Source: Tridacna crocea (Eukaryota; Mollusca; Bivalvia; Cardiida; Cardiidae). From it: a DNA stretch of 64,000 bases. The position numbers and the translations under genes were made by a program. The DNA lies in the NCBI GenBank assembly GCA_943736015.1, contig OX031061.1, positions 61,200,192 to 61,264,191 on the forward strand, written 5' to 3'. The notes below the pieces were generated by a model. It worked only from the letters and a program-made list of their open reading frames with translations, was not told the origin of the DNA and made no database searches. Below, piece after piece: positions 1-10,551 of this stretch (positions are counted from its first letter, which is position 1; every line of letters starts with the position of its first letter).

Positions 1-107
1 GTTCTGTTAGAGTCAAAAATAAACCTGGTAGATAATTTCAGGTTAGAATTTGGAGAAAAAACATGGCAATTTCAAGGTTGTTTTTGTCCAGAATATCCCA
101 GCAAAAA

Positions 108-205
108 AGTGTACATTGATCAGAGGTCAGACTGCACATTTTGTGCAGTCTGACCATTGATCAACACTGTCTGCATAGGCAAAGTTATGAGTAGCTTTTT
201 GTGGG
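108..205. mobile_element. Hairpin core of a short palindromic MITE (GATCAGACTGCAC family)
   Basis: The arms TCAGACTGCACA and TGTGCAGTCTGA form a tight palindrome, followed by ACACTGTCTGCATAGG. The same core recurs at 28.66, 29.40 and 35.33 kb, in the last two inside TTAA-bounded elements of about 200 bp. The outer ends of this copy are not clear. No coding capacity. Confidence 0.6.
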
Positions 206-419
206 TTTTATTATTCTATTCTTGCACATTTGCTAGTTATAACATTGAATGTTTAGGAGGATTGTATACTTGGTGTTGTTCAGTTTTACTTCTTTCAGCT
301 CTCTACAAAATGACAAAGTTTTAGAGTTATGGTTTGCAAAAAAAAGAGATCATTTGCAGACAACAAGTTAACAGTGTTTCAATTAAACTCTTTATTTCAC
401 ACTTTCCAGTAGGTTATCA

Positions 420-712
420 AGTTATATAGGACAGGTGCAATATTTTTCTATATTTCATGGTTACAACCAGTGAAATACCAGTATTTATATTGTTACTATT
501 CAATTGAAGGCAGGAAAAGTTGTTCTTGTGTACAAATTACCTAGGTAAAATGCATGTGCCTTACAACTAGATGGAAATATGACATTATTTACCTTACATT
601 TCTCACACTTGAGCATAATTTTGGAATGCATTGCTATGAGGAGCTGGTTTGCCAGAGGGAATAACCGAAAAGAGCTGCATTGGATTTTGATTGGTTGTTC
701 CTCCCCCAAGTC
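420..712. repeat. Interspersed repeat of unknown class, copy 1
   Basis: This segment matches 4545-4826 over nearly its whole length, for example at AAAATGCATGTGCCT, TGGAAATATGAC and AATAACCGAAAAGA. The minus strand is open for 69 codons but the second copy is not open in the same way, so this is a dispersed repeat and not a gene. No terminal repeats or protein domain were recognised. Confidence 0.6.
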
Positions 713-1133
713 ATCTCCCTCATTATCATGGAAACTTGGGACTGTGTAATATAAGATTAAAGAGCATGTTTATGATTATTGGTTAATAATGATAAATGTA
801 AAATTGTATAGCCAATATTATTTACATACATATAAAATAATCTTGCCATAATTGTTATCTTTCCTACTGCATGTGTATAATACTCATTTCAAAAGATGAA
901 CATTTCCACAATGCCTCTGTGTTATTTGTACCAGTTGTGATTCCCTCTTATTGACAACCCAAAAGAACCCAAAAGAAACATACAGTTGTATCAATATTGC
1001 ATGTACCCCACTTACTTGATCATTTTTTACTTTTTAGCCTTAGATTGCTAATTTACAAATTATGTATTTGTATGGACTGTGTAGACAAAGACCTACCAGG
1101 GTCTGTATTCAGCAACCATTTGTAACTCAACCA
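713..1133. other. AT-rich non-coding stretch
   Basis: No coding exon or repeat recognised over most of it. Positions 1096-1124 resemble the terminal motif GGGTCCGTATTCACCAACCA of the MITE family at 42.1 kb, so a TTAA MITE (1134-1352) may have inserted into an old copy of it. Confidence 0.5.
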
Positions 1134-1352
1134 TTAACTCTTCATCAGATGACAAAATTATAGACTGGTCTAAATTGAAAGCATTTGCAGACGATAGAAT
1201 AATTATGACTGAAGATAAAATCAGATTTGGAAAGGGTAGAAAACATTGTGGTAAAAGGAGAAAATGCTGGTTACCAGCATTTTCTCCTTTTCCCACAGTG
1301 TTTTGAAAGGCTTCTATCTCAGGGTTGTAAAAACCAGGGATTGTTTGGTTAA
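1134..1352. mobile_element. TTAA palindromic MITE, piggyBac-like, subfamily A
   Basis: TTAA at both ends, an outer TIR of the CTCTTTACC/GGTAAAGAG type, inner GCATTTGCAGACGA and a perfect central palindrome AGAAAATGCTGG/CCAGCATTTTCT. About 20 related copies occur in this window. TTAA targets and CCC-type ends are typical of piggyBac-mobilised MITEs. Confidence 0.75.
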
Positions 1353-1394
1353 TCAGTCTGCTTGCTAGGAAATCATTCTTTAACATAGTGGACC

Positions 1395-1655
1395 CATAAT
1401 AGAAAACAGCTATTTTTACTGTAATATTATCCTACAAAATTTGCTAAGATTAAAAATGAATATTATTGAACTACTTTCACCGAGCCACTTTTTCCTTTTT
1501 GTCCTTCCTATCATATTGTCATTACAAAGGGATATTATAATTACCTCCCTTTTCTGGAAACTAACAAAAGTATCAACAAATAATTTCAAAATAGACATCA
1601 AAGGAATTTCTGGTCGGTTAAAAATGTGCAAAAGTATTATATCTGTATAAACCTG
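1395..1655 (-). mobile_element. MITE of the TTAAGGTAAGACC family, inverted and partial
   Basis: In reverse complement this stretch matches 44.1-44.4 kb: AAAACAGCTATTT, a pair of TCACC/GTAGTTCAA stretches, GGGAGGTAATTAT and TATCAACAAA-type sequence in the same order. Both outer ends are eroded. Small ORFs on both strands are not conserved between copies. Confidence 0.55.
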
Positions 1656-1718
1656 TCTTTATCAACTGTCGAGAAATTTTATGCCATGCTGCACTAAAAG
1701 TATTACGGGCCAACTACC

Positions 1719-1942
1719 TTAATTCTTTAGCAGACTGTAAAATTTTGCCATAGGTCAAACTTAGCATATCAAATGTAACACAAATATTGAGATACATCCT
1801 GGAATGGGAAATAAACATTGTGTGAAAATTAGAAAGGGCTGTCAGTGGTAACCAGCATATTTTCCCTTTCAAAACAGTTTTCCAAAAGGCTTTTTCCTCA
1901 GGTTCATTAAAACAAAAGAATATGTGTTTTGAAAAGGGTTAA
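1719..1942. mobile_element. Diverged TTAA palindromic MITE
   Basis: TTAATTCTTTAGCAGAC at the left and GAAAAGGGTTAA at the right, with a worn central palindrome GGTAACCAGCATATTTTCCC. An older copy of the subfamily A MITE. Confidence 0.55.
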
Positions 1943-2458
1943 ATGACTTTATCATTAAAATTCAACTGTTTCCGTCACATTTTTAAGGAAAGAAAGTAAA
2001 TGCACTATTTTTTGTAAATTTTCATTCACTTTTTTCAGATCTTTACATGCATGTTGACACAATTTTAGATCTGACTGAGTCAAAAAAAATTACAAGTAAC
2101 AAGATAATTGTGCCCTAAATGATAGGGTATGTAAACAATGTATATATGTAGCAAATGAGAAAATGCTTATTACTACTTTTTTCTCTTTTTTGCATGATTT
2201 CTTCAGCAGCCCACTTCTATAGAAACACTAGAAAAAGGGAAAAGGTTTGGTCAAAGATTAAGTTTAGGCACTATCATGTAAGATTTGTACATACATGTAT
2301 TTGTTTTCTTTGTTTACTTTCAAAGTGAACAAGGTAGCCGATTTTTTTATGTATCTAAAAGGATCATTTGAGAATATTTTATTGCTAACCGTAAGGCTCT
2401 AATTGTATGAAAGTAGTCAAGTAATTGTTTTTTGACAAATCTGTTTGTTTTGCAGCTC
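1943..2458. other. AT-rich non-coding stretch
   Basis: No exon, tRNA or repeat recognised. Polypyrimidine-AG motifs occur near 2034 and 2455 but no sustained reading frame follows either. Confidence 0.5.
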
Positions 2459-2687
2459 TTAACCCTTTACCACACAACAAAATTTTAGACCTATCTAAAT
2501 TGAAAGCATTTGCAAACGACCATTTCATAGTAGCTCAAATGGTGCGATATTTCTTTGATAAGGTAGAACACATTGTGGTAAAAGGAGAAAATGCTGGTTT
2601 CCAGTATTTTCTCCTTTTCCTATAAGGTTTTCAAAGGGTTTCTTTCTAAGGATTGTTAGAAATTATCATTGTGTGGTAAAGGGTTAA
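2459..2687. mobile_element. TTAA palindromic MITE, subfamily A, well preserved
   Basis: TTAACCCTTTACCACACAA at the left and GTGTGGTAAAGGGTTAA at the right form clean inverted ends, with the central AAAATGCTGG palindrome. A 66-codon ORF across it is a by-product. Confidence 0.85.
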
Positions 2688-2928
2688 ACTAATTCTGCTG
2701 TATCAATACTACTATTTTCCTAAATTTTCTTCTCAACCCAATTGCTTATTTATTTTGCATGAAATAGTGGTAATGTACAAGAAATCTGAAGTCTATTGTA
2801 CAGCTTGCATGTGTACATTCTCAGTTATATTTTACAATAGGGCAATTTCAAATATAGTCAGACCAAACAGATATCAACATGCCATTTTGATTTGTTATAC
2901 TACATGTAACTCATTGACAAAATATGTT

Positions 2929-3157
2929 TTGACCTGTTACCACACAGCAAAATTTTAGACCTATCCAAATTGAGAGTATTTGCAGAGGACAATTTCAAAG
3001 TGGCTAAAATGGTGCAATTTTGCTGTGATAGGGTAGAAAACTTTGCGGGAAAAGGAGAAAATGCTGGTTACCAGCATTTTCTCCTTTTCCCACAATGTTT
3101 TTAAAAAGCTTCTTCCTCAGGGGTGTTAAAAGTCGTCATTGTGTGGTAAAGGATTAA
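2929..3157. mobile_element. TTAA palindromic MITE, subfamily A
   Basis: Left end TTGACCTGTTACCACACA (one TTAA changed), right end GTGTGGTAAAGGATTAA, perfect centre AAATGCTGGTTACCAGCATTT. Same family as the copy 240 bp upstream and in the same orientation. Confidence 0.8.
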
Positions 3158-3317
3158 TCATCTGACAATGGAGTTAAAAATGAATAACACCAAAGGTATC
3201 AATTATCACTGTAAAAAGGATGCTAATTATTTCATTTTTCCACCTACAAGGTATCTAAAAAAGACTAACACAGGGAGTTTGATCCAAAATTATCATTCTA
3301 GTTTTGTTCTATGACAG

Positions 3318-3544
3318 AGGCACAAGAGGCCAAACCAGCTGAAGGAGAAGAAACTCAAGCAGAAAAGGCTCCTTCACCGGCTCCTGCTGAAACAACACAG
3401 GAAGAAACTCCAGCAGAGAACCAAGGGAACCAGGAAGCTGAACAACAACAACAGCCTGCCGAAGAACAACAGGAACCAGCTCAAGAGGGTGAACCAGAAG
3501 CTGAACAAGCTGCTGGAAACCAGGAACAGGAAGCTGCAGAATGA
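3318..3544 (+). CDS. Putative terminal exon: acidic E/Q/P/A-rich C-terminal tail
   Basis: I do not recognise the gene. An open frame of about 75 codons is made almost only of Glu, Gln, Ala, Pro, Gly, Asn and Thr, with many short A-E-x-x and Q-Q-P-A-E runs and no aromatic residue or cysteine. It ends in TGA at 3542-3544, followed at once by a second in-frame TGA. A possible splice acceptor (TTGTTCTATGACAG, ending at 3317) would enter the frame in phase 1 after an intron rich in MITEs. Alternatively a 77-codon ORF starts at ATG 3311. AATAAA motifs follow at 3570, 3705 and 3889. Such tails are common at the C-termini of cytoskeletal, ciliary and RNA-associated proteins, but composition alone gives no function. 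Codon composition differs sharply from the surrounding AT-rich DNA, which supports real coding. No upstream exon of the same gene is visible. Confidence 0.5.
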
Positions 3545-3569
3545 TGAATCAAACTTTTTTTTTTTTTAA

Positions 3570-3894
3570 AATAAATATAAAACTATCATATATAAGAAAG
3601 GAATTGAAATAATTGGACCAGATAAAGTGATACCTTTCTATTTTCTTTCTAATTATGTTGCCAGACTGATTTCATAGAAAATGCCCTTAAAATATCCAAC
3701 ATTCAATAAAAGAACTTTTAGTTTTCATGAAAATCTGAAATTTTACATGTATTTTGTGCATACCACAAAATTTTACTCTTGTTGGTTCATAAACATTGCT
3801 CTTGTGCCTTGTGAATTACATTATTTATATATTTTTGTAGGAGTCATTAACTTATCATTTCTTTGTATTATGTGCATGTAATATTTCAAATAAA
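3570..3894 (+). terminator. Candidate 3' UTR with poly(A) signals
   Basis: AATAAA hexamers occur at 3570-3575, 3705-3710 and 3889-3894 downstream of the acidic-tail stop codon. The last lies in a context (CAAATAAAAATGACCTTG) resembling a normal end of a transcript. Which is used cannot be told from sequence. Confidence 0.4.
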
Positions 3895-3967
3895 AATGAC
3901 CTTGAACAAAGGATAGAAGAACTTGTATTAAAATTGGTGTTGTATTGATTGATTGATTGTATGGTAT

Positions 3968-4209
3968 TTAATGCTTTACCTCACAATTCTGACTTTTAAT
4001 GGTCTGAAAAAGAAGTCTTTTGAAAACATTGTAGGAAAAAGAGAAAATGCTGGTAACCGGCATTTTCTCCTTTTCCCACAATCATGATAATGTTTTCTAA
4101 CCCATTAAAGAAAAATTGCACAATGCCAGCCACATTGAATGAAACTATTGTCTGCAAAATGCTCTCAGCCTGGCCAAAGCTAAATCTTTGTTGTTTGGTA
4201 AAGAGTTAA
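3968..4209. mobile_element. TTAA palindromic MITE, subfamily A
   Basis: TTAATGCTTTACCTCACAA at the left, TTGGTAAAGAGTTAA at the right; the arm carries AAGAAGTCTTTTGAAAACATTG and the central GCTGGTAACCGGC palindrome. Confidence 0.75.
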
Positions 4210-4211
4210 CG

Positions 4212-4486
4212 CCATTTTCAACATCATTTCAGTTGTGCACTGATCTAGGGTTTCTGTTTAAACCAGACCTGCCCATAATGTTAATTCCAAGCCCCTGACT
4301 GCTTTTCCACATAATCATTGCCGAAACTTTGGTCAGCAGTGAGAGAGGAACCAATTCTGTCACAATGACTATCATCAATTCTTAAAAATAAAAACAAGCT
4401 CAGGATCCACCTAGGGATCTCCTGTTCTAAAGTTCTGTATGCTACAGACTGAGGCACCCATGGCTTGGCAAGAGTGGTATACTTTT
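4212..4486 (-). mobile_element. Degenerate SINE copy (mollusc core-type), minus strand
   Basis: The left end AACGCCATTTTCAAC resembles the 3' tail of the SINEs at 10.99 and 27.79 kb. An internal stretch CAGTGAGAGAGGAACCAATT...CAATGACTATCATCAAT matches segments at 23.53 kb and 42.08 kb. The tRNA-like head is too worn for clear A and B boxes. Confidence 0.4.
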
Positions 4487-4544
4487 GTATTAAAATACCT
4501 GAATCATACATGCTTATTCTATGCTTTCTGTTACATCAGTGAGA

Positions 4545-4826
4545 AATGCCGGTTAAATATTTTTCGATATTTCATAGTTTAGACCAGTGAAAAATACCAC
4601 TTTTTATATTCCAACTCTTCAATCGAAAGCGGAACCAGTTGTTCCTGCACACAAGTTACCTGGGTAAAATGCATGTGCCTCTCAAACACATGGAAATATG
4701 ACTGAATTTAGGCCTACCCTTAATTTCTTGTGCTTGACGTAATATTGTAATGCGTTGCTGTGTGGAGGAGGTACACCACCACAAATAACCGAAAAGAATT
4801 GTACTGGATTTTGATGCAAGTTATCA
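4545..4826. repeat. Interspersed repeat of unknown class, copy 2
   Basis: Second copy of the repeat at 420-712. It ends where the 165-bp-array element begins, so the latter probably inserted at its edge. Confidence 0.6.
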
Positions 4827-4827
4827 A

Positions 4828-6051
4828 ACAAGAGGGCCATTGGCCCTGAAACGCTCATCTTAGACTATAGCTCATGAGTGAAATTCAATTCTTTGAACAA
4901 CTTTGGTAAAGCCTCACCCAAGGAACATTCCTGCCAAATTTCATCAAGATTGGCCCAGTGGGTTAGGAGAAGTAGATGTTGAATTCTTGACGGATGACGG
5001 GCGACAGACGCTGGACACAGGGTAATCAAATATCAAAGCTCTACACCTTCCAGTTTCAAAGAAGAATTTCAAATTTTCCTTCTTTGTCCTACATTCGAAC
5101 TTGTGGTCCCTGGGGCTGGGTCAGTTTTAACCAAAGCAGCATCCTTGGAACAAACTTGGTAGAGGTCCACTCAAAGATGCTACATGCCAAATATCAAAGC
5201 TCTACACCTTACGGATTAAGAGAAAATTAAAATTTTCCATCTTTGTTCCTATGTTCCAACCTGTGACCTCCAGGGTATGGCCAGTTTTGACGCCAGGGAC
5301 ATCATATGACCAAACTTGACCAAACTTGGTAGAGGTCCACTAGAAGATTCTGCAAACCAAATATCAAAGCTCTGCACCTTCAAGTTTCAGAGAAGAAGAT
5401 TTCTAAAGTTTTCCTTCTGTGTAGCTATGTTTGGACCTGTGACCCCCCCAGGGCAGGGCCAGTTTTGACCCCAAGTGCTTGATATGAACAAATTTGGTAG
5501 AGGTCCACTAGGAATTGCTACATGCCAAATATCATAGCTCTATGCTTTCTAGTTTAAGAGAAGAATTTCAAAAATTTCTTTCTTTGTTACTATGTTCAAA
5601 CTTGTGAGCCCTGGGGCAGGGCCAGTTTTGATCCCACGGGCATGATTTAAACAAACTTAGTAGAGGTCCACTAGGAGATGCCACATACCAAATATCAAAG
5701 CTCTACGTCATCTAGTTTCAGAGGAGAAGAATTTTAAGGTTTTCGGTCTTTGTTCTTATGCTCAAACTAGTGACCCTTGGGTTGGGACGAGTTTTGACCC
5801 CAAGGACATTTGTACAAACTAGGTAGAGGTCCACTAGGAGATGCAATAGACCAAATATCAAAGCTCTACGCTTTCAAGTTTAAGAGGAGAAGATTTTCAA
5901 AGTTTTCCTTCTTTGTTTCTATGCCCAAACTTGTTATACCCCGGGTCGGGGCATGTTTTGACCCTAGAGGTCCATTAGGAGATGCTACATACCAAATATT
6001 AAAGCTCTACACCTTCTAGTTTCGGAGAATATTTTCAAAGATTTCGTTTTT
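4828..6051. mobile_element. Array element, block 1: ~165-bp tandem repeats with palindromic GGGCCATTGGCCC start
   Basis: Begins with AGGGCCATTGGCCCTGAAACG, then a diverged copy of the long terminal sequence (CCAAGGAACATTCCTGCCAA), then six to seven monomers of 163-170 bp each containing CCAAATATCAAAGCTCTAC, GTAGAGGTCCAC and GGGGCAGGGCCAGTTTTGA. The spacing of the CCAAATATC motif (5187, 5357, 5525, 5688, 5851) gives the unit length. Non-autonomous; no protein recognised. Structurally like the bivalve elements with ~160-bp central tandem repeats, but family membership is not proven. Confidence 0.7.
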
Positions 6052-7125
6052 AGCTCACCTGAGCACGAAGTGCCCATGTTGAGCTTTTGTGATCGCCCAA
6101 TGTCCGTCGTCCGTCATGCGTCGTCCACAATTTCTTTAAACATCTTCTCCTAAACCACTTGGCCGATCTTGATGAAACTTGGCAGGGATGTTCCTTGGGT
6201 GAATTTCTACCAAAGTTGTTCAAAAGATTAAATTCCAGCCATAACTCTGGTTGCCATGGCAACCAAAAGGAAAAAAAACAGCAAAATCTTTGAAAATCTT
6301 CTCCTCTGAAACTAGAAGGCGTAGAGCTTTGATATTTGGTATGTAGCATCTCCTAATGGACTTCTACCAAGTTTGTTCAAATTATGCCCCTAGGGTCAAA
6401 ACTGGCCCGGACCGGGGGTCACAAGTTTGAAACATTGGAACAAAGAAGGACAACTTTAAACATCTTTTTCTCTGAAACTAGAAGGTGTAGAGCTTTGATA
6501 TTTGGTATGTAGAATCCCCTAGTGGACCTACCATGAATGTTCATATGATGCCCCTGGGGTCAAAACTGGACCGGCCGCGGGGGTCACAATTTGAAATATA
6601 GCAACAAAGAAGAAAAACTTTAAAAATCTTTTCTCTGAAACTAGAAGGTGCAGAGTTTTGATATTTTGTATGTAGCATTTCTTAGTGTATCTCTACGAAG
6701 AATGTTCATATGATGCCCCTTGGGTCAAAACTGGCCCAGCCCCGGAGGTCACAAGTTTGAAACATAGGAACAAAGAAGGAAAACTTTAAAAATCTTCTTC
6801 TCTAAAAGTAGAAGATGCATTTTACATTGTCAGAATTATTTGACCTTGAACTTTGATATTTGGTATTTATCTTTATTGTAGACCTTTACTGCTTAGTACT
6901 CGGGTGAGCGATAAAGGTCCATCATGGTCCAGGTTTTTTGTATGCCATGGCAACCAGAATTTTGGGTGGAATTAAATTCTTTCACCCAAGGAACAGTCCT
7001 GCCAAGTTTCATGAAGATTGGCCAAGTGGTTTAGGAGAAGATGTTTAAAGAAATTGTTGATGGACGCCGGACATAGAGCGATCACAAAAGCTCACCTTTA
7101 GCACTTTGTGCTAAGGTGAGCTAAA
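6052..7125. mobile_element. Array element, block 2: complete fold-back copy with ~210-bp inverted ends
   Basis: The left end TTAGCTCACCTGAGCAC and the right end TGCTAAGGTGAGCTAAA begin inverted repeats of about 210 bp that share CTTTTGTGATCGC, ATTTCTTTAAACATCTTCTC, CCACTTGGCC and GGTTGCCATGGCA. Between them are about four 165-bp monomers in the opposite orientation to block 1. The copy looks structurally whole but codes for nothing. Confidence 0.75.
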
Positions 7126-7224
7126 AAGGCCTTTTTTTCATATTTGGACATTTATTGTAGCCTATCGAGTCCATGGTATCTTAAATTTTCCGTTAGCAAA
7201 GAAAGAGCGCTTGAGCGATATTCT
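7126..7224. other. Short unique spacer
   Basis: AT-rich spacer between an array element and a worn MITE. Nothing recognised. Confidence 0.4.
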
Positions 7225-7395
7225 ATTTTTGTCCAAATTAAAGCATTTGCAGACTACAAAATAAACCTGACTCAAAAATTGAAACCTGACTTTAGAAGAG
7301 TAGAAGACATTGTGAGAAAATGCCCGTTACCAGCATTGTCTCGATCTTTTCCTACAATGTTCTGAGAAGGCTTCTTCCTTTGGTTTGAGGGTTAA
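7225..7395. mobile_element. Worn TTAA palindromic MITE
   Basis: AAAGCATTTGCAGACTACAAAAT, AGAAGACATTGTGAG, CCAGCATTGTCTC and GAGAAGGCTTCTTCC in the family order, with the right end at GGGTTAA (7389-7395). The left end is lost. Confidence 0.5.
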
Positions 7396-7548
7396 AATCA
7401 CCATCTATTAATACAACACTCTTCAACCCTTTTTTTCTCAGTTCGTCAAAATGGTCCAGAATTTCCACACCCAGGATTTGTTCAATATTAAAAAAAATGA
7501 AATTTTCTCTGCGACTATTTTTTTGTATTCTTTGGCCTCAAACGATAA

Positions 7549-9108
7549 AAAAAGGGCCATTGGCCCTGGAACGCTCTACACCTTACCGTTTAAGAGAAAA
7601 GAAAATTTAAGATGTTCCTTCTTTGTTCTTATGTTCCAACCTGTGACCTCCGTGGCATGGCCAGTTTTGACGCCAGGGACATCATATTCAAGTTTCAGAG
7701 AAGAAGATTTCTAAAGTTTTCCTTCTGTGTTGCTATGTTTGAACCTGTGACCCCCGGGGCAGAGCCAGTTTTGACCCTAAGGGTATAATATGAACAAACT
7801 TGGTAGAGGTCCACTAGGAATTGCTACATGCCAAATATCATAGCTCTATGCTTTCTACTTTAAGAGAAGAAGAATTTTAAAATTTTCTTTCTTTGTTCCT
7901 TTGTTTGAACTTGTGAGCCCCGGGGAGGGGCCAGTTTTGATCCCACGGACATGATTTAAACAAACTTGGTAGAGGTCCACTAGTTAGGAGATGCTACATA
8001 CCAAATATCAAAGCTCTATGCCATCTAGTTTCAGAGAAGAGGAATTTTAAAGTTTTCCTTAATTCTTTGTTCTTATGCTCAAACTAGTGACACCTGGGGT
8101 GGGGCCAGTTTTGACCCCAGGGACATCATTTGAATAAACTTGGTAGAGGTCCACTAGGAGATGCAACAGACCAAATATCAAAGCTCTACGCTTTCTAGTT
8201 TCTGAGGAAAAAAAAAAGTTTTCCTTCTTTGTTCCTATGCTCAAATTTGTGACCCCCGGGGCAGGACCAGTTTTGACCCCAAGGACATAATTTGAACAAA
8301 CTTGGTAGAGGTCTACTAGGAGATGCCACATACCAGATATCAAAGCTCTACGCCTTCAAATTTCAGAGGAGAAGATTTTTAAAGTTTTCCTGCTTTAACC
8401 TATGCTTAAACTTGTGACCCTTGGGTGGGGCCAATTTTGACCCAGGAACATAATCTGAACGAACTTGGTAGAGATCCACTAGGAGATGCCACATACTGAA
8501 TATCAAAGCTCTACGCCTTCAAGTTTCAGAGGAGAATATTTTTAAAGTTTTCCTTCTTGGTTCCTATGCTCAAACTTGTGACCCCTGGGGTGGGGCCAGT
8601 TTTGACCCCAGGGATATAATTTGAACAAACTTTGTAGAGATCTACTAGGAGATGCTACATACCAAATATCAAAGCTCTACGCCTTGTACTTGCAGAGGAG
8701 AAGATTTTTAAAGTTTTCCTTCTTTGTTCCTATGCTCAAACTCGTTATTCCCCGGGGAGGGGCCAGTTTTGCCCCTAGGGGCATAATTTGAACAAACTTG
8801 GTAGAGGTCCATTAGGAGATGCTACATACCAAATAATAAAGCTCTACGCCTTCTAATTTCAGACGAGAAGATTTTCAAAGATTTCGGTTTTTTTTCTTTT
8901 TGTTGCCATGGCAACCAGAATTATGGATGGAATTAAATTCTTTGAACAATTTTGGCAGAGCTTCTCCCAAGGAACATTCTTACCAAGTTTCATAAAGATT
9001 GGCTCAGTGGTTTAGGAGGAGAAGATGTTTAAAGAAATTGTTGACGGACGACGGACATAGGGCGATCACAATAGCTCACCTTTAGCACTTTGTGCTAAGG
9101 TGTAGTCT
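7549..9108. mobile_element. Array element, block 3: ~165-bp tandem repeats with one long terminal repeat
   Basis: Starts with GGGCCATTGGCCCTGGAACG and ends with the long terminal arm (GGTTTAGGAGGAGAAGATG, TTTAGCACTTTGTGCTAAGG). Eight to nine monomers in one direction carry GGGGCCAGTTTTGA and ACCAAATATCAAAGC. It lies head-to-tail with block 1 and opposite to block 4. Confidence 0.7.
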
Positions 9109-10413
9109 AAGGCCTGGCCAGCTGGATTCAACTTTTTTTCAATCCATCTGGTAGAAAAATTTCATTGGTACCAGGTGATAGTATAGCTATATAGAAGTCA
9201 AATTAGGGTGGATGCCAGAAACAAAAGAGGTGCAGATTTTTTTCAGACAACATTTTATTACCCCACCCACTGAAAATGCATTGAATTAAGCTTATGTGTA
9301 CAAACCACAAAATTTCAATATCTGCCGGAGTATATTGATTGCAAATAGGTCTAATTGGCAGTGAAACACATAAGCAATGGTAAAATTCAGTTTCAGAAGA
9401 AGAAAAAATACATTGATACATTGGGTGACCTTGTGTTACCCCACCCACCAAATTTGCATACATTTACTGAAAATCATGAGCAATTTAATATCATTTAAGA
9501 CTTTTGGGTTTCAGCTTCTTGTGGAAGGGTTTGATGAGAACTAAATGCTTACTATTGTACCAAATTGCTGCATTGTATATATGTTACGGTCTTGCTTATC
9601 CTTTACCCCACCCACTATGAGCTAATATATAGTTATGGCAGGTTTTAGGAGACATAATTTTTTAAAATGAAGTTGGATCTTTTTTGTTTAATAAGGTTTC
9701 TTATCTGTACAAACAGAATGTACTGCACACGGAAAATACATATTCCACACTTGAATATTGTCTACGGCGATGCAATGCCAGTCATAACACATCGACATGT
9801 CCTTCATGTAACGAAATTATAAAGTAAAAGAAACCCCATTCTAATTTAGAAAATTAGATATTTTTAGGTCAGATTGCGATGTTTCACTTTGAATCATCTG
9901 TATAACACATATTTGTTTTATTTGAATAGAGTATTTTGGAACAAAATTTTGGCACGTTAAATATCAGAGAAAATCAGTTTTTTGCAACTGTTTTAATTCC
10001 TTGAAAAACTTATATAGATTTAGTACTATGATGATTCATAGCTGTTTGTACTAAAAATGTAACTTTATTTTCCGTTTTGTTCCCAGAGTTTCCTTTATAA
10101 AATTAAATGGCGTGGCTTCCTTTTATAAACAGTTTTTATCATTATTAGACAAACGACACATGTGCTACAGCAATGACACAAAATGTTACTGCGCAGACAC
10201 ATAAAAGTGTTAAAAAAGTTTTGTACTTAGTGCCTTTATTTGAGAAAAATCAAACTAAACAATAATTGAGTAGTTACATATGAAATGGAGAAAAGTCATT
10301 TGCACAAAAAATACTGTCTTGTTGACTAGTTAAGATTTGTTGTGTAGGAAATAAATCCGTTACATCATGATATTTCAAAAATAAAAAAGAAAAACACCCA
10401 CATCCACACACCA

Positions 10414-10441
10414 CACATACATATATATATACACACACACA
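10414..10441. repeat. (TA)n(CA)n microsatellite
   Basis: ATATATATATACACACACAC-type tract beside poly(A)-rich DNA. Confidence 0.8.
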
Positions 10442-10551
10442 AAGCAGCTGTATTGTCAATGCAGCTAACAAAGAAGCTGATGATTGATTATACATCACAA
10501 TTACGCTCAATAAACTGTGCATTTGTTAATTTTAAGTCATCAAGAGGTTTT

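Noticed and set aside
500-709. 69-codon minus-strand ORF as a gene
   Set aside because: Lies in an interspersed repeat whose second copy (4545-4826) does not keep the frame.
4828-9108. Possible CRISPR-like array because of regular repeats
   Set aside because: Units are ~165 bp, have no unique spacers, and occur in a eukaryotic transposable element.
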